From positions 113,383 through 159,687 of the forward strand of contig JAURMI010000007.1 of the NCBI GenBank assembly GCA_030830785.1: DNA of 46,305 bases, written 5' to 3'. The position numbers and the translations under genes are program-made. This document shows, one piece after another, positions 17,801 through 25,252 of this stretch. This DNA is from Crocinitomicaceae bacterium (lineage in GTDB: Bacteria; Bacteroidota; Bacteroidia; Flavobacteriales_D; Crocinitomicaceae). The notes under the pieces are model-generated. The model had not been told where the DNA came from, did not search any database, and was given only the letters and a program-made list of their open reading frames with translations. How positions within the stretch are numbered: the first letter of the stretch is position 1; every line of letters begins with the position of its first letter.

Positions 17801-17934
17801 TTAAAACCGGTCTAAGAAAAGAAAAGCATCTACAGCAAATTAGCAATTATGCAACTTTGCTTTCTTCGATTTTTAAATTACCAGTAAGGTCTATTCTCTA
17901 TTACACCCAATTGGATTTATTCTTGGAGCTTTGA
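14824..17934 (+). CDS. UvrD-family helicase with C-terminal nuclease motif (AddA/RecB-like)
   Basis: A large protein (about 1036 residues from the ATG at 14824; in-frame ATGs at 14782 and 14809 are also possible). The chosen start puts Walker A, AASAGSGKT, at residues 13-21, as in Bacteroidota homologues. MTFTNKAANEMKER is motif Ia, LLDEFQDTSRLQW is Walker B, GDAKQSIYRFNNG is motif III, and HKAKGLEFPIVLIPS with LLYVALTRPEQRLYIW are motifs V and VI. The C-terminal IIVIDFKTG followed by QISNYATLL is the D-x-K part of a PD-(D/E)xK nuclease. It probably resects double-strand breaks for recombination. An AddB-like partner is not in the window. It overlaps the convergent gene by 18 nt. Confidence 0.9.
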   Translation, partial: HTITNKSLQVYAASAGSGKTHRLVLTYLKILLSDPNYGQKFRNIVAMTFTNKAANEMKERILQTLSGIAFEHHASQKSNALKQDLIAETKLSEQQIKERSAIALQGILHHYEDFNISTIDKFNLKLIRSFSRDLNLPADFEVIINEKLVLDEVLDLLFAKLGQADFEELTKMMLAYAKTKVADGESWDFKKSLMQFSEVLGKENNIEEIKLLFENSYSHEAYKALVERKEKVKSDFLAKCSEAYLLAAPFKGINFKTPTDQKRIDALVNDSNWGLGKQTGPFYASGFLSKLQENKFDLPSEVSSSLIELSDAYQRDFAKFSLLEAQRKNFFNMALLQYVAIQISELMALQKQIRISEFNQLISQLVQGESAPYIYERLGIRFEHFLLDEFQDTSRLQWVNMIPLILEAISYNRLNLIVGDAKQSIYRFNNGLAEQFVSLPKLYNPEDNPELSLISKQFESNGEKISLKNNFRSAPQIVAFNNALFENLAGSLSSEKKDFYSDLRQDAKSNKQGYIRIETLLNKLPNELLHQKIISTIDDLLNDGFRPCDICILTERNKTGNSIAMALTQAGKQVVSQDSLLIYSNPVVQLFLIYLKKRARPSNSTLGKRLAEAYLRVHKKFDASSFMSYFKTVQKDAKTYRYFDEKTFLKDEFGSAEAIFMPYEHLYDLLQKAAICFKIDETKDPYVHHFFDVAFQYQLNRNAELLPFIDFVEQQKDKLALQLPESTESIRITTIHKAKGLEFPIVLIPSLDFTIEIYGYNNYLMNTNEGLAYCYPSKNIPEFKKFYDKELSAILLDKINLLYVALTRPEQRLYIWNHHKQKGFGAQIHEQILNLPFLESTEEHVYTYGLNLAIEFSKSDLEKQAAEQTKFYHPIGLHDQLWYPALAFRTPDIDREEDLLFGLAFHRVLSLCSSPQDLTSAINQALQEGALAIDQKKAVEDAANRFWMHVTRKKLNLDVIEEFNEQRIIADINQVKQPDKVWRRSNEIIVIDFKTGLRKEKHLQQISNYATLLSSIFKLPVRSILYYTQLDLFLEL

Positions 17935-18615
17935 ATCAAGCCCTGCCAATTGTGCAGCTAACTTTATAAAAGTGTAAACCAAAGGGTGTGGCAGGTCTCG
18001 GGTAGAGGAAATTTGAGGACAAAAACAAGTTGCCATAAAGAATGGGTGTGTTTTCATGGAAATGATTTCAGGATCCTCAAATTGATTGTAAGCCTCTATA
18101 TCAATTAATTCTCCAACTAACTCTTCTAATAATTGTGGATACATACTATAGCGGGTCGCGCTGAGTTCTATAGAACTACAATTTTGATATAGCTTTTCCA
18201 TCAATGGAGTTTTGGGCCAAACATTTATACGATCAAAATGACTTCCAGAAATTAAATTTTCTGAAATTAGTTTTTCACCGAATGGATTCAAATTGTTTGC
18301 CGTTATCAGATGTTCAATAAAGTATTTAAAGCACTCACCAGTTAGAAATACTGGTTTTTGAATCTCAAGTAAATGCCGAAAAATACCACTTAAATAAAAC
18401 GGGTTTAGGTAGGGGCCAGGTGCTACCCAAATGCCATCGTACTGTTCAAAAACTGTAGGTTTAAATTGTAGGGCCTCATTAATTTTAATCCAATAATAAT
18501 TTAATTCTAAATCTAAAAATTCAGAGGCATGATCCAAGGAAAGATTGGTCGCATGGTGCGAGTTGTAGGTGAAATTGTAGTCGCCTATGATTGCTATTTT
18601 GAGTGCTTCACTCAT
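17917..18615 (-). CDS. CTP synthase C-terminal-like class I glutaminase homologue, degenerate triad
   Basis: A 232-residue single-domain protein. The N-terminus KIAIIGDYNFTYNSHHA and then YWIKI resemble the glutaminase half of CTP synthase (KIAIVGKY...WI). The oxyanion-strand text is GIWVAPGPYLN (61-71), and the nucleophile elbow region LTGECFKYF has Cys95. The segment that normally reads FHPE, carrying the catalytic His and Glu, is FCPQ here (198-201), so the His-Glu part of the triad is missing. The family is known as CTP synthase C-terminal region-related (seleno)protein; here the Cys codon is TGC, not a UGA. Classical glutamine hydrolysis is unlikely. It lies 21 nt after a lipoprotein gene. 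Confidence 0.72.
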   Translation of the reverse strand: MSEALKIAIIGDYNFTYNSHHATNLSLDHASEFLDLELNYYWIKINEALQFKPTVFEQYDGIWVAPGPYLNPFYLSGIFRHLLEIQKPVFLTGECFKYFIEHLITANNLNPFGEKLISENLISGSHFDRINVWPKTPLMEKLYQNCSSIELSATRYSMYPQLLEELVGELIDIEAYNQFEDPEIISMKTHPFFMATCFCPQISSTRDLPHPLVYTFIKLAAQLAGLDSKLQE

Positions 18616-18636
18616 AATGGCAGCAGCTACCGAATT

Positions 18637-19287
18637 TTATCGCTTAAACCAACCTCTTAGCTTGGCATTTGTGATTTGGATCGATTCTTCAACACTAGTC
18701 TGTGGGTCTACATACCAGACCTTGCAGCTAAATGTTACCTCAAATAATGAATAGTCACCAGTGCCATCAGAGGCTTGTTTTAAGATTGTAAAAGTTGCTG
18801 TTTGTCCAGGGTCAGTTTCTCGAGAAATCCAGAATTTACCCGTATTATCTGTATAGGACACTTGCACACCATTGATATTGTTAGTAGCAAGGGTTGCGAT
18901 GTCTTTGAAGGGGACTGGATTTCCCGAATTTGTCATGTGAAAATCATTAAACATGGGTAGCGTTGGCGTGTTGTTTCCAGTGGCATCCCATTCAAGTGAG
19001 CCAAAGGCCAAAGTGATGCTTTGAGCATTGGAAACAGACGCCATTCCCGAAGAAAAAATTACTTTCGAAAGTACAGGTGCGGTATTTACAATTTGCGTAT
19101 CAACAGCGAACCCCAAATAATTATTAACATTTTGAGTTAATTCAACTTGTGTTCCATTGATATAGCCAATAAAGCTGGCATTAAGATCAACTTTATTGCT
19201 AGGTGGTGGTATAATTTCATGTTCAATACATGCTGAACTAATCAACAACAGTAAAGAGGCCAAAAAAGCAAAGCGCGTAAGTTTCAT
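18637..19287 (-). CDS. Uncharacterised lipoprotein
   Basis: The ATG at 19287 gives a 216-residue protein beginning MKLTRFAFLASLLLLISSAC, a good lipoprotein signal with Cys20; the longer frame from 19317 would hide it. The mature part is rich in Asn, Thr and Val and has alternating beta-strand patterns (LNASFIGYINGTQVELTQNV, YSLFEVTFSCKVWYVDPQ). It ends in a short basic tail (LRGWFKR). I recognise no family; it could be a single beta-sandwich domain in the envelope. It has its own well-formed promoter and is followed by the glutaminase-like gene. Confidence 0.65.
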   Translation of the reverse strand: MKLTRFAFLASLLLLISSACIEHEIIPPPSNKVDLNASFIGYINGTQVELTQNVNNYLGFAVDTQIVNTAPVLSKVIFSSGMASVSNAQSITLAFGSLEWDATGNNTPTLPMFNDFHMTNSGNPVPFKDIATLATNNINGVQVSYTDNTGKFWISRETDPGQTATFTILKQASDGTGDYSLFEVTFSCKVWYVDPQTSVEESIQITNAKLRGWFKR

Positions 19288-19314
19288 GCGTCTAGGTTTA
19301 AAGTGATAATAAAT

Positions 19315-19346
19315 CAAATTTAGTCTTATATACGTAAAGAACCAAA
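19315..19346 (-). promoter_or_regulatory. Bacteroidota-type promoter, TTTG-N20-TAAATTTG
   Basis: On the minus strand TTTG (19346-19343), a 20-nt spacer and TAAATTTG (19322-19315) match both promoter halves with ideal spacing. The predicted transcript start is about 20 nt before the lipoprotein ATG at 19287. Confidence 0.65.
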
Positions 19347-19374
19347 AAAAGATGCCTTCCCAAATAAAACTGAA

Positions 19375-19854
19375 TTATTTTTTTAATAGATAATGCTCAA
19401 ATTCCATCATAAAATGTGCATCTATAAGTTGCGCACCCTTTGTAATTAATTCATGAACAACTTGCGCTTTTTGGTCAGTAACTTCCTTTGTGCCTTTTTG
19501 AACCTTGAAATCGGGATCTTTTTGAATTAATTTTTCTAAGAAGCGCGCAGATTCTATTGGACCTAATTGGTTTGCACAATTCGATTTAAAATAATAAAAC
19601 TCCCAGGGGTCTCTATTAAAATTAAATACAGTTATAAAGTCAGTTCCAGTTTGCAATAAACCAACTGCATTCTGATAGATTTTTTCAATGACAATATTAG
19701 AAAAAAGGTCGATAAAACCCTGTGCCTTTTTTGGATTTGATTTGGCAAGCGCTTTCCATTCAGCGTCGTGCAAACCGTGAATGATTAAAAATTGCTTGAA
19801 TTCAGTTTCTAAGTCTAATAGTTCTTGCTTGGAAAGCGCCCTGAATTTAATCAT
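19375..19854 (-). CDS. Small conserved Bacteroidota protein (DUF6495-like)
   Basis: A 159-residue protein with no signal peptide. The opening FRALSKQELLDLETEFKQFL, with HDAEWKAL and then LFSNIVIEKIYQNAVGLLQTG, matches my recollection of the uncharacterised DUF6495 family that follows gldH in this phylum. It continues with WEFYYFKSNCAN. The function is unknown. The start codon overlaps the gldH stop by 1 nt, so it is the last gene of the radA operon and is translationally coupled to gldH. Confidence 0.65.
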   Translation of the reverse strand: MIKFRALSKQELLDLETEFKQFLIIHGLHDAEWKALAKSNPKKAQGFIDLFSNIVIEKIYQNAVGLLQTGTDFITVFNFNRDPWEFYYFKSNCANQLGPIESARFLEKLIQKDPDFKVQKGTKEVTDQKAQVVHELITKGAQLIDAHFMMEFEHYLLKK

Positions 19855-20318
19855 TACTGCGTATCACTTTTGCGTACTTCTAAACTAATATCCAAGAGCT
19901 CATCTACTTTTTTTTGCGTTATGGCTTGATCGAGTTCAAAAATATATTTCCCTTTGAATGGAACCTTTCTTCTTTTGAATGACAATTCATTTTCAACTAC
20001 CGTCCCGGATTTATTCCCAATCCAATTTCCTTTTGGATCTGCTATTTTAATTTCAAAAGGTTCGCGAACACTTTTGCCATAAGGTGGCGTTGTTCGTAAA
20101 AAAATCCAAAGGTTACTAAAGGCATAATCAGTAGTGCTGCGAAGCGTAAAAATAAAGTCGTAAAGTTGAGTTGTATCTTTTATTTCGACAATAAATTTAG
20201 GATGGTCGTTTAGCCCCCATTTTGAATTTTTAAAACGGAACGCTTTTGTATAAATAGCATCCGTACTGCAAGCGGCGAGTATTGCTATGATAAAAAAACT
20301 TCCAATTAGATTTTTCAT
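19854..20318 (-). CDS. gldH: Gliding motility lipoprotein GldH
   Basis: A 154-residue lipoprotein (signal MKNLIGSFFIIAILAAC, Cys17). The body matches GldH: FRFKNSKWGLNDHPKFIVEI, LYDFIFTLRSTTDYAFSNLW, then PFEIKIADPKGNWIGNKSG and GKYIFELDQAI. In Flavobacterium johnsoniae GldH is required for gliding and for related surface functions, although its exact role in the machinery is not known. It overlaps ricT upstream by 4 nt (ATGA) and the next gene by 1 nt. Presence of GldH alone does not prove that the organism glides, since many non-gliders keep it. Confidence 0.9.
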   Translation of the reverse strand: MKNLIGSFFIIAILAACSTDAIYTKAFRFKNSKWGLNDHPKFIVEIKDTTQLYDFIFTLRSTTDYAFSNLWIFLRTTPPYGKSVREPFEIKIADPKGNWIGNKSGTVVENELSFKRRKVPFKGKYIFELDQAITQKKVDELLDISLEVRKSDTQ

Positions 20319-21472
20319 TTCTTTTGCACGCTGTTGGTTGATGAACGGTCTTTACGGGGTGGTCTTTTGCGTTTGTTTTTACTAAATGTTTTCTCGAAAC
20401 GTGTAAGGCTGTCCTGCCCTACAACATTTTGATAACCAATTTCTTCTACCTTTTCTTTCACTTGAGCAAATTCTGCTAAATCTTTGGGTTTGATACCGTC
20501 TTTGTTTAACTTTTTTATTTCAGCAACACGTTCTGGTTTTAGCGCTACCATACCTGTTTCTCCTTTGTAGGCATACCAAATTATACGTTTAAAAACATCT
20601 GTTTTCATGTGGATAGCATCTCCTTTTTCAGTATAAAGCTTGCCATCTACTTTTGGCATCGACTTTATTGCATCTAGATACATATCTAATTCATAATTCA
20701 AGCAACATTTCAATTTGCCGCATTGACCCGCCAATTTTTGCGGATTTAAGGATAATTGCTGATAACGCGCTGCAGAAGTGGAGACTGATCTAAAATCAGT
20801 TAACCATGTACTACAACAAAGTTCTCTTCCACAGGAGCCTATTCCACCTAGTCTAGATGCCTCTTGACGCGATCCGATTTGACGCATTTCTACCCGCACC
20901 TTGAAGCGCTCCGCCATATCTTTAATAAGTTGACGAAAATCTATTCGGCCCTCAGCAGTATAATAAAAGGTGGCTTTAGTGAGGTCCGCTTGGTATTCGA
21001 CATCGGAAATTTTCATATCCAACGAAAGATTTTGGGCCAATGTTCTTGTCTGGGTTAATAAATCTTGTTCTAACTCGCGTCCTTTAATCCATTGATCTAT
21101 CTGGTCTTGTTTGGCAATATGTAATATTTTTTTACACTCAGAAGATTTTAAATTTGGTGATTTTTTCTTTACTTGAATCTTTGCCAATTCTCCAATTGCC
21201 GACACAACACCTATATCCCAACCTGGATTGGCATCTATGACAACCAAGTCACCGGTTTGCAAAGTAAGGCCTTCTGAATTGCGATAAAAAACCTTGCGGG
21301 CATTTTTAAAACGCACCTCAACTAAATCAAAAGATGTTTGACCCTGTGGTAAACTGATATTGGCAAGCCAATCAAAAACATCTAATTTATTGCACCCACC
21401 GCTGCTGCATGTTCCGTTATTTTTACAACCTCTTGGTGATTTTTCCCCATTACCACACGACGCACAACCCAT
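20315..21472 (-). CDS. ricT: PSP1/RicT-family protein with N-terminal Cys cluster
   Basis: A 385-residue protein. It opens with a Cys-rich stretch (Cys at 3, 6, 15, 22 and 27), typical of Bacteroidota members. The PSP1 C-terminal domain is at about 75-270: VEMRQIGSRQEASRLGGIG, CGRELCCSTWL and CGKLKCCLNYEL are the invariant motifs. A long basic tail rich in Lys and Arg ends the protein. In Bacillus, RicT (YaaT) acts with RicA and RicF around an Fe-S cluster to promote RNA processing by RNase Y. It follows holB, the same order as in many Firmicutes and Bacteroidota. gldH overlaps its end by 4 nt. Confidence 0.88.
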   Translation of the reverse strand: MGCASCGNGEKSPRGCKNNGTCSSGGCNKLDVFDWLANISLPQGQTSFDLVEVRFKNARKVFYRNSEGLTLQTGDLVVIDANPGWDIGVVSAIGELAKIQVKKKSPNLKSSECKKILHIAKQDQIDQWIKGRELEQDLLTQTRTLAQNLSLDMKISDVEYQADLTKATFYYTAEGRIDFRQLIKDMAERFKVRVEMRQIGSRQEASRLGGIGSCGRELCCSTWLTDFRSVSTSAARYQQLSLNPQKLAGQCGKLKCCLNYELDMYLDAIKSMPKVDGKLYTEKGDAIHMKTDVFKRIIWYAYKGETGMVALKPERVAEIKKLNKDGIKPKDLAEFAQVKEKVEEIGYQNVVGQDSLTRFEKTFSKNKRKRPPRKDRSSTNSVQKK

Positions 21473-21515
21473 TTAGAAAATTTTGTTGTAAAGTTAACAA
21501 TTTAAGTCAAAGCAA

Positions 21516-22640
21516 TTACGCCTGATGAATGTAACGCATTGTTTGGAAACAAAGCTGTGTAAATAGAATTCGAACATTCGCATTACGGTCAATTTGAAAA
21601 AATGCATTATCAAAAAGTGCCATAAATTCACGGATATTATTTCCAGAAATGAATGGCGCAAATTTTTCTAAAAACGAGGCCTCTTCATTAGAAGCCTTGC
21701 TAAAAGATTGTTCCAAATAATTGGTCAAAAGGCTTTGTCGCAACATATGAAGTGTATATTGAATAAAGAGTTTTTGACGTTCCTTGCCTATAGAAGAAAT
21801 CTCCTCAGCCCAATCCATCATGGAAATCACATCTTTTTTGTAACAAACGCGCATCATTCGTACGAAATATTCATGTTGCTGGCCTTGGTTATCCGAAGAT
21901 TTAAGATAGGATATTGCTTCAAGTAAGGACCCATCTGCAAAAGATGCAATGGCCTCTGCGTTATTTGAAGTTTGCGAAAATTTCTCTTGCAAATATTCAC
22001 TTAAGGAATGCGCATCAATTTTGGGAATCCTTAATATTTGCGTTCTAGATTGAATGGTAGCAAGTAAGTTTTCCGGGTCTTCGCTAACTAGAATAAAAAT
22101 GGTTTGAGAAGGGGGTTCCTCTAAAATTTTGAGCAATTTATTGGCGCAATCTGCATTCATTTGCTCAGCAAGCCAAATAATCATCACTTTAAAACCACCC
22201 TCATAACCTTTTAAGTTGAGCTTTCTAATAATTTCTTTACTCTCCTCTGTTCCGATGATAGGCTTGCGCATTTTGGGATCAATGGATTGGGTCCATTGAT
22301 ACAAGTCAAAGTAGGGATTTTCAATTATTTGCGCACGCCATTCTTCAATAAAATGGTCAGAAGTTTTGGCTATACTTTGAACCACAGGAAAAACAAAATG
22401 AAGATCCGGGTGCTGCAACTGATGTACTTTCAAACAAGAAGGACAAACACCACAGCTATCTTCTTTTTGACGATTGGTACAAAATAAGTACTGAGCAAAT
22501 CCAAGAGCCAAGGGAAGGCCTCCATGGCCACAAGGTCCATGGAACAATTGGGCGTGGGCAATTTTTCCCGCAGCAATGCTTGAAATTATTTCTTTTTTGA
22601 GGGTAGCTTGACCTATGATTTGCTGAAACTGCACCATCAA
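21516..22640 (-). CDS. holB: DNA polymerase III delta' subunit (clamp loader)
   Basis: A 374-residue AAA+ clamp-loader subunit. It opens FQQIIGQATLKKEIISSI and then HAQLFHGPCGHGGLPLALG, where the P-loop lacks the usual GK(S/T), as expected of a delta' subunit that does not hydrolyse ATP. A zinc-binding set follows: Cys residues in LFCTNRQKEDSCGVCPSC. MIIWLAEQMNADCANKLLKI, then LEEPPSQTIFILVSEDPENLL and TIQSRTQILRIP, are the clamp-loader signature and sensor regions. It works with DnaX and HolA to load the sliding clamp. The gap to rsmI upstream is 20 nt and to ricT downstream 43 nt, all on one strand. Confidence 0.92.
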   Translation of the reverse strand: MMVQFQQIIGQATLKKEIISSIAAGKIAHAQLFHGPCGHGGLPLALGFAQYLFCTNRQKEDSCGVCPSCLKVHQLQHPDLHFVFPVVQSIAKTSDHFIEEWRAQIIENPYFDLYQWTQSIDPKMRKPIIGTEESKEIIRKLNLKGYEGGFKVMIIWLAEQMNADCANKLLKILEEPPSQTIFILVSEDPENLLATIQSRTQILRIPKIDAHSLSEYLQEKFSQTSNNAEAIASFADGSLLEAISYLKSSDNQGQQHEYFVRMMRVCYKKDVISMMDWAEEISSIGKERQKLFIQYTLHMLRQSLLTNYLEQSFSKASNEEASFLEKFAPFISGNNIREFMALFDNAFFQIDRNANVRILFTQLCFQTMRYIHQA

Positions 22641-22660
22641 AATTAAAGAAAATGCTGAAA

Positions 22661-23335
22661 TTAGTTTGTGTTCCCTTTCAACAATAAAACGATTTCACCT
22701 TTGGCATCATTTTGTTTGAAAAATTCTTGAAGTTCCAAAAGTGAACCTCTATGATAGGTTTCAAATTTTTTTGAAATTTCTCTCACTACACATGCTTCTC
22801 GACTGGGGTCAATCCATTCACACATTTGAGCAAGTGTTTTTAAAATTCGATGTGGTGACTCGTAAAAAATCACTGTCCTGTTTTCATTTGCCAATGATTG
22901 AATGCGTGTTTGTCTTCCTTTTTTATGTGGTAAGAATCCTTCGAATACAAATTTGTCACATGGAAATCCAGAGGCCACAAGCGCGGGCACAAATGCTGTT
23001 GGCCCCGGAAGACATTCGACTTCAATTTGCGCCTCAATGCAGGCCCTAACTAGCAAGTACCCCGGATCTGAAATACCAGGTGTACCAGCATCAGACACCA
23101 AAACACAAATTTCGTTTTGTTGAATAATGGCAATGGTTTTTTCCAAAAATCGATGTTCATTGTGGGCATGAAATGCCAGAATTTTCTTTTTGAGATTAAA
23201 ATGGCTGAGTAGCTTATTGGTAACCCTAGTATCTTCAGCAAATACAATTGAAGCCTCCTCTAAAACTTTTAGAGCACGAAGTGTGATATCTTCTAAATTT
23301 CCAATTGGTGTCGGTACAAGGATTAGTTTTGACAT
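22661..23335 (-). CDS. rsmI: 16S rRNA (cytidine-1402-2'-O)-methyltransferase RsmI
   Basis: RsmI 2'-O-methylates C1402 of 16S rRNA at the decoding centre, using S-adenosylmethionine. The 224-residue sequence has the tetrapyrrole-methylase fold signature: LILVPTPIGNLEDITLRAL at the start, AEDTRVTNKLLSHF, the SAM loop VSDAGTPGISDPGYLLV, and PGPTAFVPALVASGFP. It is shorter than the E. coli protein (about 286) because the C-terminal extension is absent, which is usual in this phylum. It starts 3 nt after radA. Confidence 0.95.
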   Translation of the reverse strand: MSKLILVPTPIGNLEDITLRALKVLEEASIVFAEDTRVTNKLLSHFNLKKKILAFHAHNEHRFLEKTIAIIQQNEICVLVSDAGTPGISDPGYLLVRACIEAQIEVECLPGPTAFVPALVASGFPCDKFVFEGFLPHKKGRQTRIQSLANENRTVIFYESPHRILKTLAQMCEWIDPSREACVVREISKKFETYHRGSLLELQEFFKQNDAKGEIVLLLKGNTN

Positions 23336-23338
23336 TCT

Positions 23339-24697
23339 TTATGCAAATACGGCACGCACCACTTCTTCAATTTTGGCGCATGGAATGATTTCTATTTTCT
23401 GTTTATGTTCTTTTATCCCTTTGGAATATTTTGAAATGATAATTTTTTTATAACCAAGTTTTTCAAGTTCGCTTAGACGCTGTTCCAACCTATTTACAGG
23501 TCTTAATTCACCACTTAGTCCAATTTCTGCAGCAAAGGAAACATTTTTATCTATGGCTAAATCGGCATTTGAAGATAAAATGGCCATTGCAACGGCCAAA
23601 TCAATTGCGGGGTCATCTACTTTGATTCCGCCGGCGATATTTAAAAACACATCTTTTGAAGCTAAGCGGAAGCCACAGCGTTTTTCGAGTACTGCCAAAA
23701 GCATATTGAGGCGTTTTACGTCAAAACCTGTCGATGATCGCTGAGGAGTGCCATAAGCGGCAGAAGAAACTAGGGCCTGCACTTCTATTAATATTGGACG
23801 TATACCATCTACCATCGAAGCAATTGCAACGCCACTCAGTGATTCTGATCCAACAGAGACCAAGACTTCAGAAGGATTAGAAACAGGAATTAATCCATTA
23901 CCTTGCATACTATAAATTCCGAGTTCATTGGTAGATCCAAAACGATTTTTTATACTTCTCAATAATCTATAAATGTGATGACGGTCACCTTCGAATTGAA
24001 GTACGGCGTCTACCATATGTTCGAGTACTTTGGGGCCTGCAATTGTACCGTCCTTGGTAATATGTCCTATTAAAAAAATAGGTATATCCGTTTGTTTGGC
24101 AAAGCGCAATAAGTTAGCTGTGCATTCTCGAACTTGGACCACTGAACCAGGAGAACTTTCAACACTTTCGGTATAGAGCGTTTGAATCGAGTCAATGATC
24201 AATAATTGTGGCTGGATATTTTCAGCTTGCACAAGAATTTGTTGAAGATTTGTTTCTGTTAGGATGTAACAATCAGCGTTTGCCAATCCAATTCTTTCAG
24301 CGCGCATTCTAATTTGTTGTTCACTTTCTTCGCCTGAAACATAAAGCACCTTTAGTTGCTCATTAATCGCAAGTTGTAGTAATAAAGTTGATTTGCCAAT
24401 TCCAGGGTCACCACCAAGTAACACTATTGATCCGGGAATTATTCCCCCACCTAAAACTCTATTTAGTTCAAAATCATTAATTACGATCCGACTTTGGTCA
24501 CTTTTATCAACCTCATTGATCAGAATTGCTTTTTGTGCCAAACTAGATTTCGAAAAACTAACCACGTGTTTAGGTGTTTTCTCAGTACGTTGCTCTAAAA
24601 AAGTGTTCCACTCTTTACATCCCGGACATTTTCCGAGCCATTTTGGAGCTTCATATCCACATGATTGACAAAAAAAGGCACTTTTTAATTTGGTCAT
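23339..24697 (-). CDS. radA: DNA repair protein RadA (Sms)
   Basis: RadA is a RecA-related, hexameric branch-migration helicase of recombinational repair. The 452-residue protein has all four parts in order: a zinc finger CQSCGYEAPKWLGKCPGC (10-27), Walker A GGDPGIGKSTLL near 94-105, the RadA-specific KNRFGSTNELGIY motif near 251-263, and a C-terminal Lon-like P domain (FDVKRLNMLLAVLEKRCGFR, AVAMAILSSNADLAI). It is the first gene of a six-gene minus-strand operon reaching 19375. A TAACTTTG box lies 20 nt upstream of its ATG. Confidence 0.97.
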   Translation of the reverse strand: MTKLKSAFFCQSCGYEAPKWLGKCPGCKEWNTFLEQRTEKTPKHVVSFSKSSLAQKAILINEVDKSDQSRIVINDFELNRVLGGGIIPGSIVLLGGDPGIGKSTLLLQLAINEQLKVLYVSGEESEQQIRMRAERIGLANADCYILTETNLQQILVQAENIQPQLLIIDSIQTLYTESVESSPGSVVQVRECTANLLRFAKQTDIPIFLIGHITKDGTIAGPKVLEHMVDAVLQFEGDRHHIYRLLRSIKNRFGSTNELGIYSMQGNGLIPVSNPSEVLVSVGSESLSGVAIASMVDGIRPILIEVQALVSSAAYGTPQRSSTGFDVKRLNMLLAVLEKRCGFRLASKDVFLNIAGGIKVDDPAIDLAVAMAILSSNADLAIDKNVSFAAEIGLSGELRPVNRLEQRLSELEKLGYKKIIISKYSKGIKEHKQKIEIIPCAKIEEVVRAVFA

Positions 24698-24716
24698 TGC
24701 TAGATTTCGAGTGAAA

Positions 24717-24724
24717 CAAAGTTA
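24717..24724 (-). promoter_or_regulatory. Candidate -7 box (TAACTTTG) of the radA operon
   Basis: Minus-strand TAACTTTG lies 20 nt before the radA ATG. A TTAG about 19 nt further upstream is only a partial -33 match. The box is in the 173-nt region shared with the divergent acidic-tail gene. Confidence 0.42.
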
Positions 24725-24813
24725 TTTAAAAAAGCTTCTCTAAGGTTTATTCTAATTGACTTTATCGGAAATATTACTGAAAAGAAAATTTTTTTTCAAA
24801 GAAATTACATAGG

Positions 24814-24847
24814 TTTGATTGCTAGAAATTCAAAAAATATAATTTTG
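24814..24847 (+). promoter_or_regulatory. Bacteroidota-type promoter, TTTG-N22-TAATTTTG
   Basis: TTTG (24814-24817), a 22-nt spacer and TAATTTTG (24840-24847) match both halves of the phylum's promoter. The box ends 23 nt before the ATG at 24871. Confidence 0.62.
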
Positions 24848-24870
24848 CCCTATAAATAGTTGTCCATCCC

Positions 24871-25218
24871 ATGTCAAAAAGAAGAGCTATTATCAGTTAC
24901 GACAAGTTGTCAATTGAGCAAAAAAAACAAATACTCCGTGATTTTCCGGACGGTTATATAAATCACCTTACTACGATCAAAACCCCAACAGGTGAGGTGT
25001 TGGATGCGCTTGTTTGGGAAACAGATGAGGTGATCTATTTGGTAAAAATCAATAAAATTCAGCCTAAAGTGAGGCCAGTCGATGATGATGATGACGATGA
25101 CTTCGACGACTACGATAAGCCAGACGACTTAGATGAAGACAGCGAGGATAATGAAGATGACCATACAGACGATTTTGACGATAATAATGATGACGATGAG
25201 GATTCGGATGAAGATTAA
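24871..25218 (+). CDS. Small conserved protein with long Asp/Glu-rich tail
   Basis: A 115-residue protein. Residues 1-70 are a compact folded part (SKRRAIISYDKLSIEQKKQI, DFPDGYINHLTTIKTPTGEV, WETDEVIYLVKINK). This resembles the short Bacteroidota proteins that databases often call 'DNA primase' with no functional basis. Residues about 74-115 are almost only Asp and Glu with some Asn, so the tail is highly acidic and surely disordered. Such tails can mimic nucleic acid or bind basic proteins. It has its own good promoter, and deoC follows after 34 nt. The function is unknown. Confidence 0.75.
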   Translation: MSKRRAIISYDKLSIEQKKQILRDFPDGYINHLTTIKTPTGEVLDALVWETDEVIYLVKINKIQPKVRPVDDDDDDDFDDYDKPDDLDEDSEDNEDDHTDDFDDNNDDDEDSDED

Positions 25219-25240
25219 CTAGGTTGAACCCAAGATTTTT

Positions 25241-25248
25241 TAACTTTG
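25241..25248 (+). promoter_or_regulatory. Candidate -7 box (TAACTTTG) directly before deoC
   Basis: TAACTTTG ends 4 nt before the deoC ATG at 25253, so transcription would begin about at the start codon. A GTTG at 25223-25226 has a spacing of only 14 nt. The box is also the right arm of a small hairpin (AACCCAA/TTGGGTT), so it may be structural instead. Confidence 0.33.
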
Positions 25249-25252
25249 GGTT

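Noticed and set aside
18331..18333. Selenocysteine at the nucleophile position of the CTP synthase-related protein
   Set aside because: Some relatives use Sec here, but the codon on the minus strand is TGC, so it is an ordinary Cys.
25081..25215. A microsatellite of GAT/GAC triplets
   Set aside because: The triplets are an in-frame Asp/Glu-rich coding tail with mixed codons and interruptions, not a perfect repeat or mobile element.
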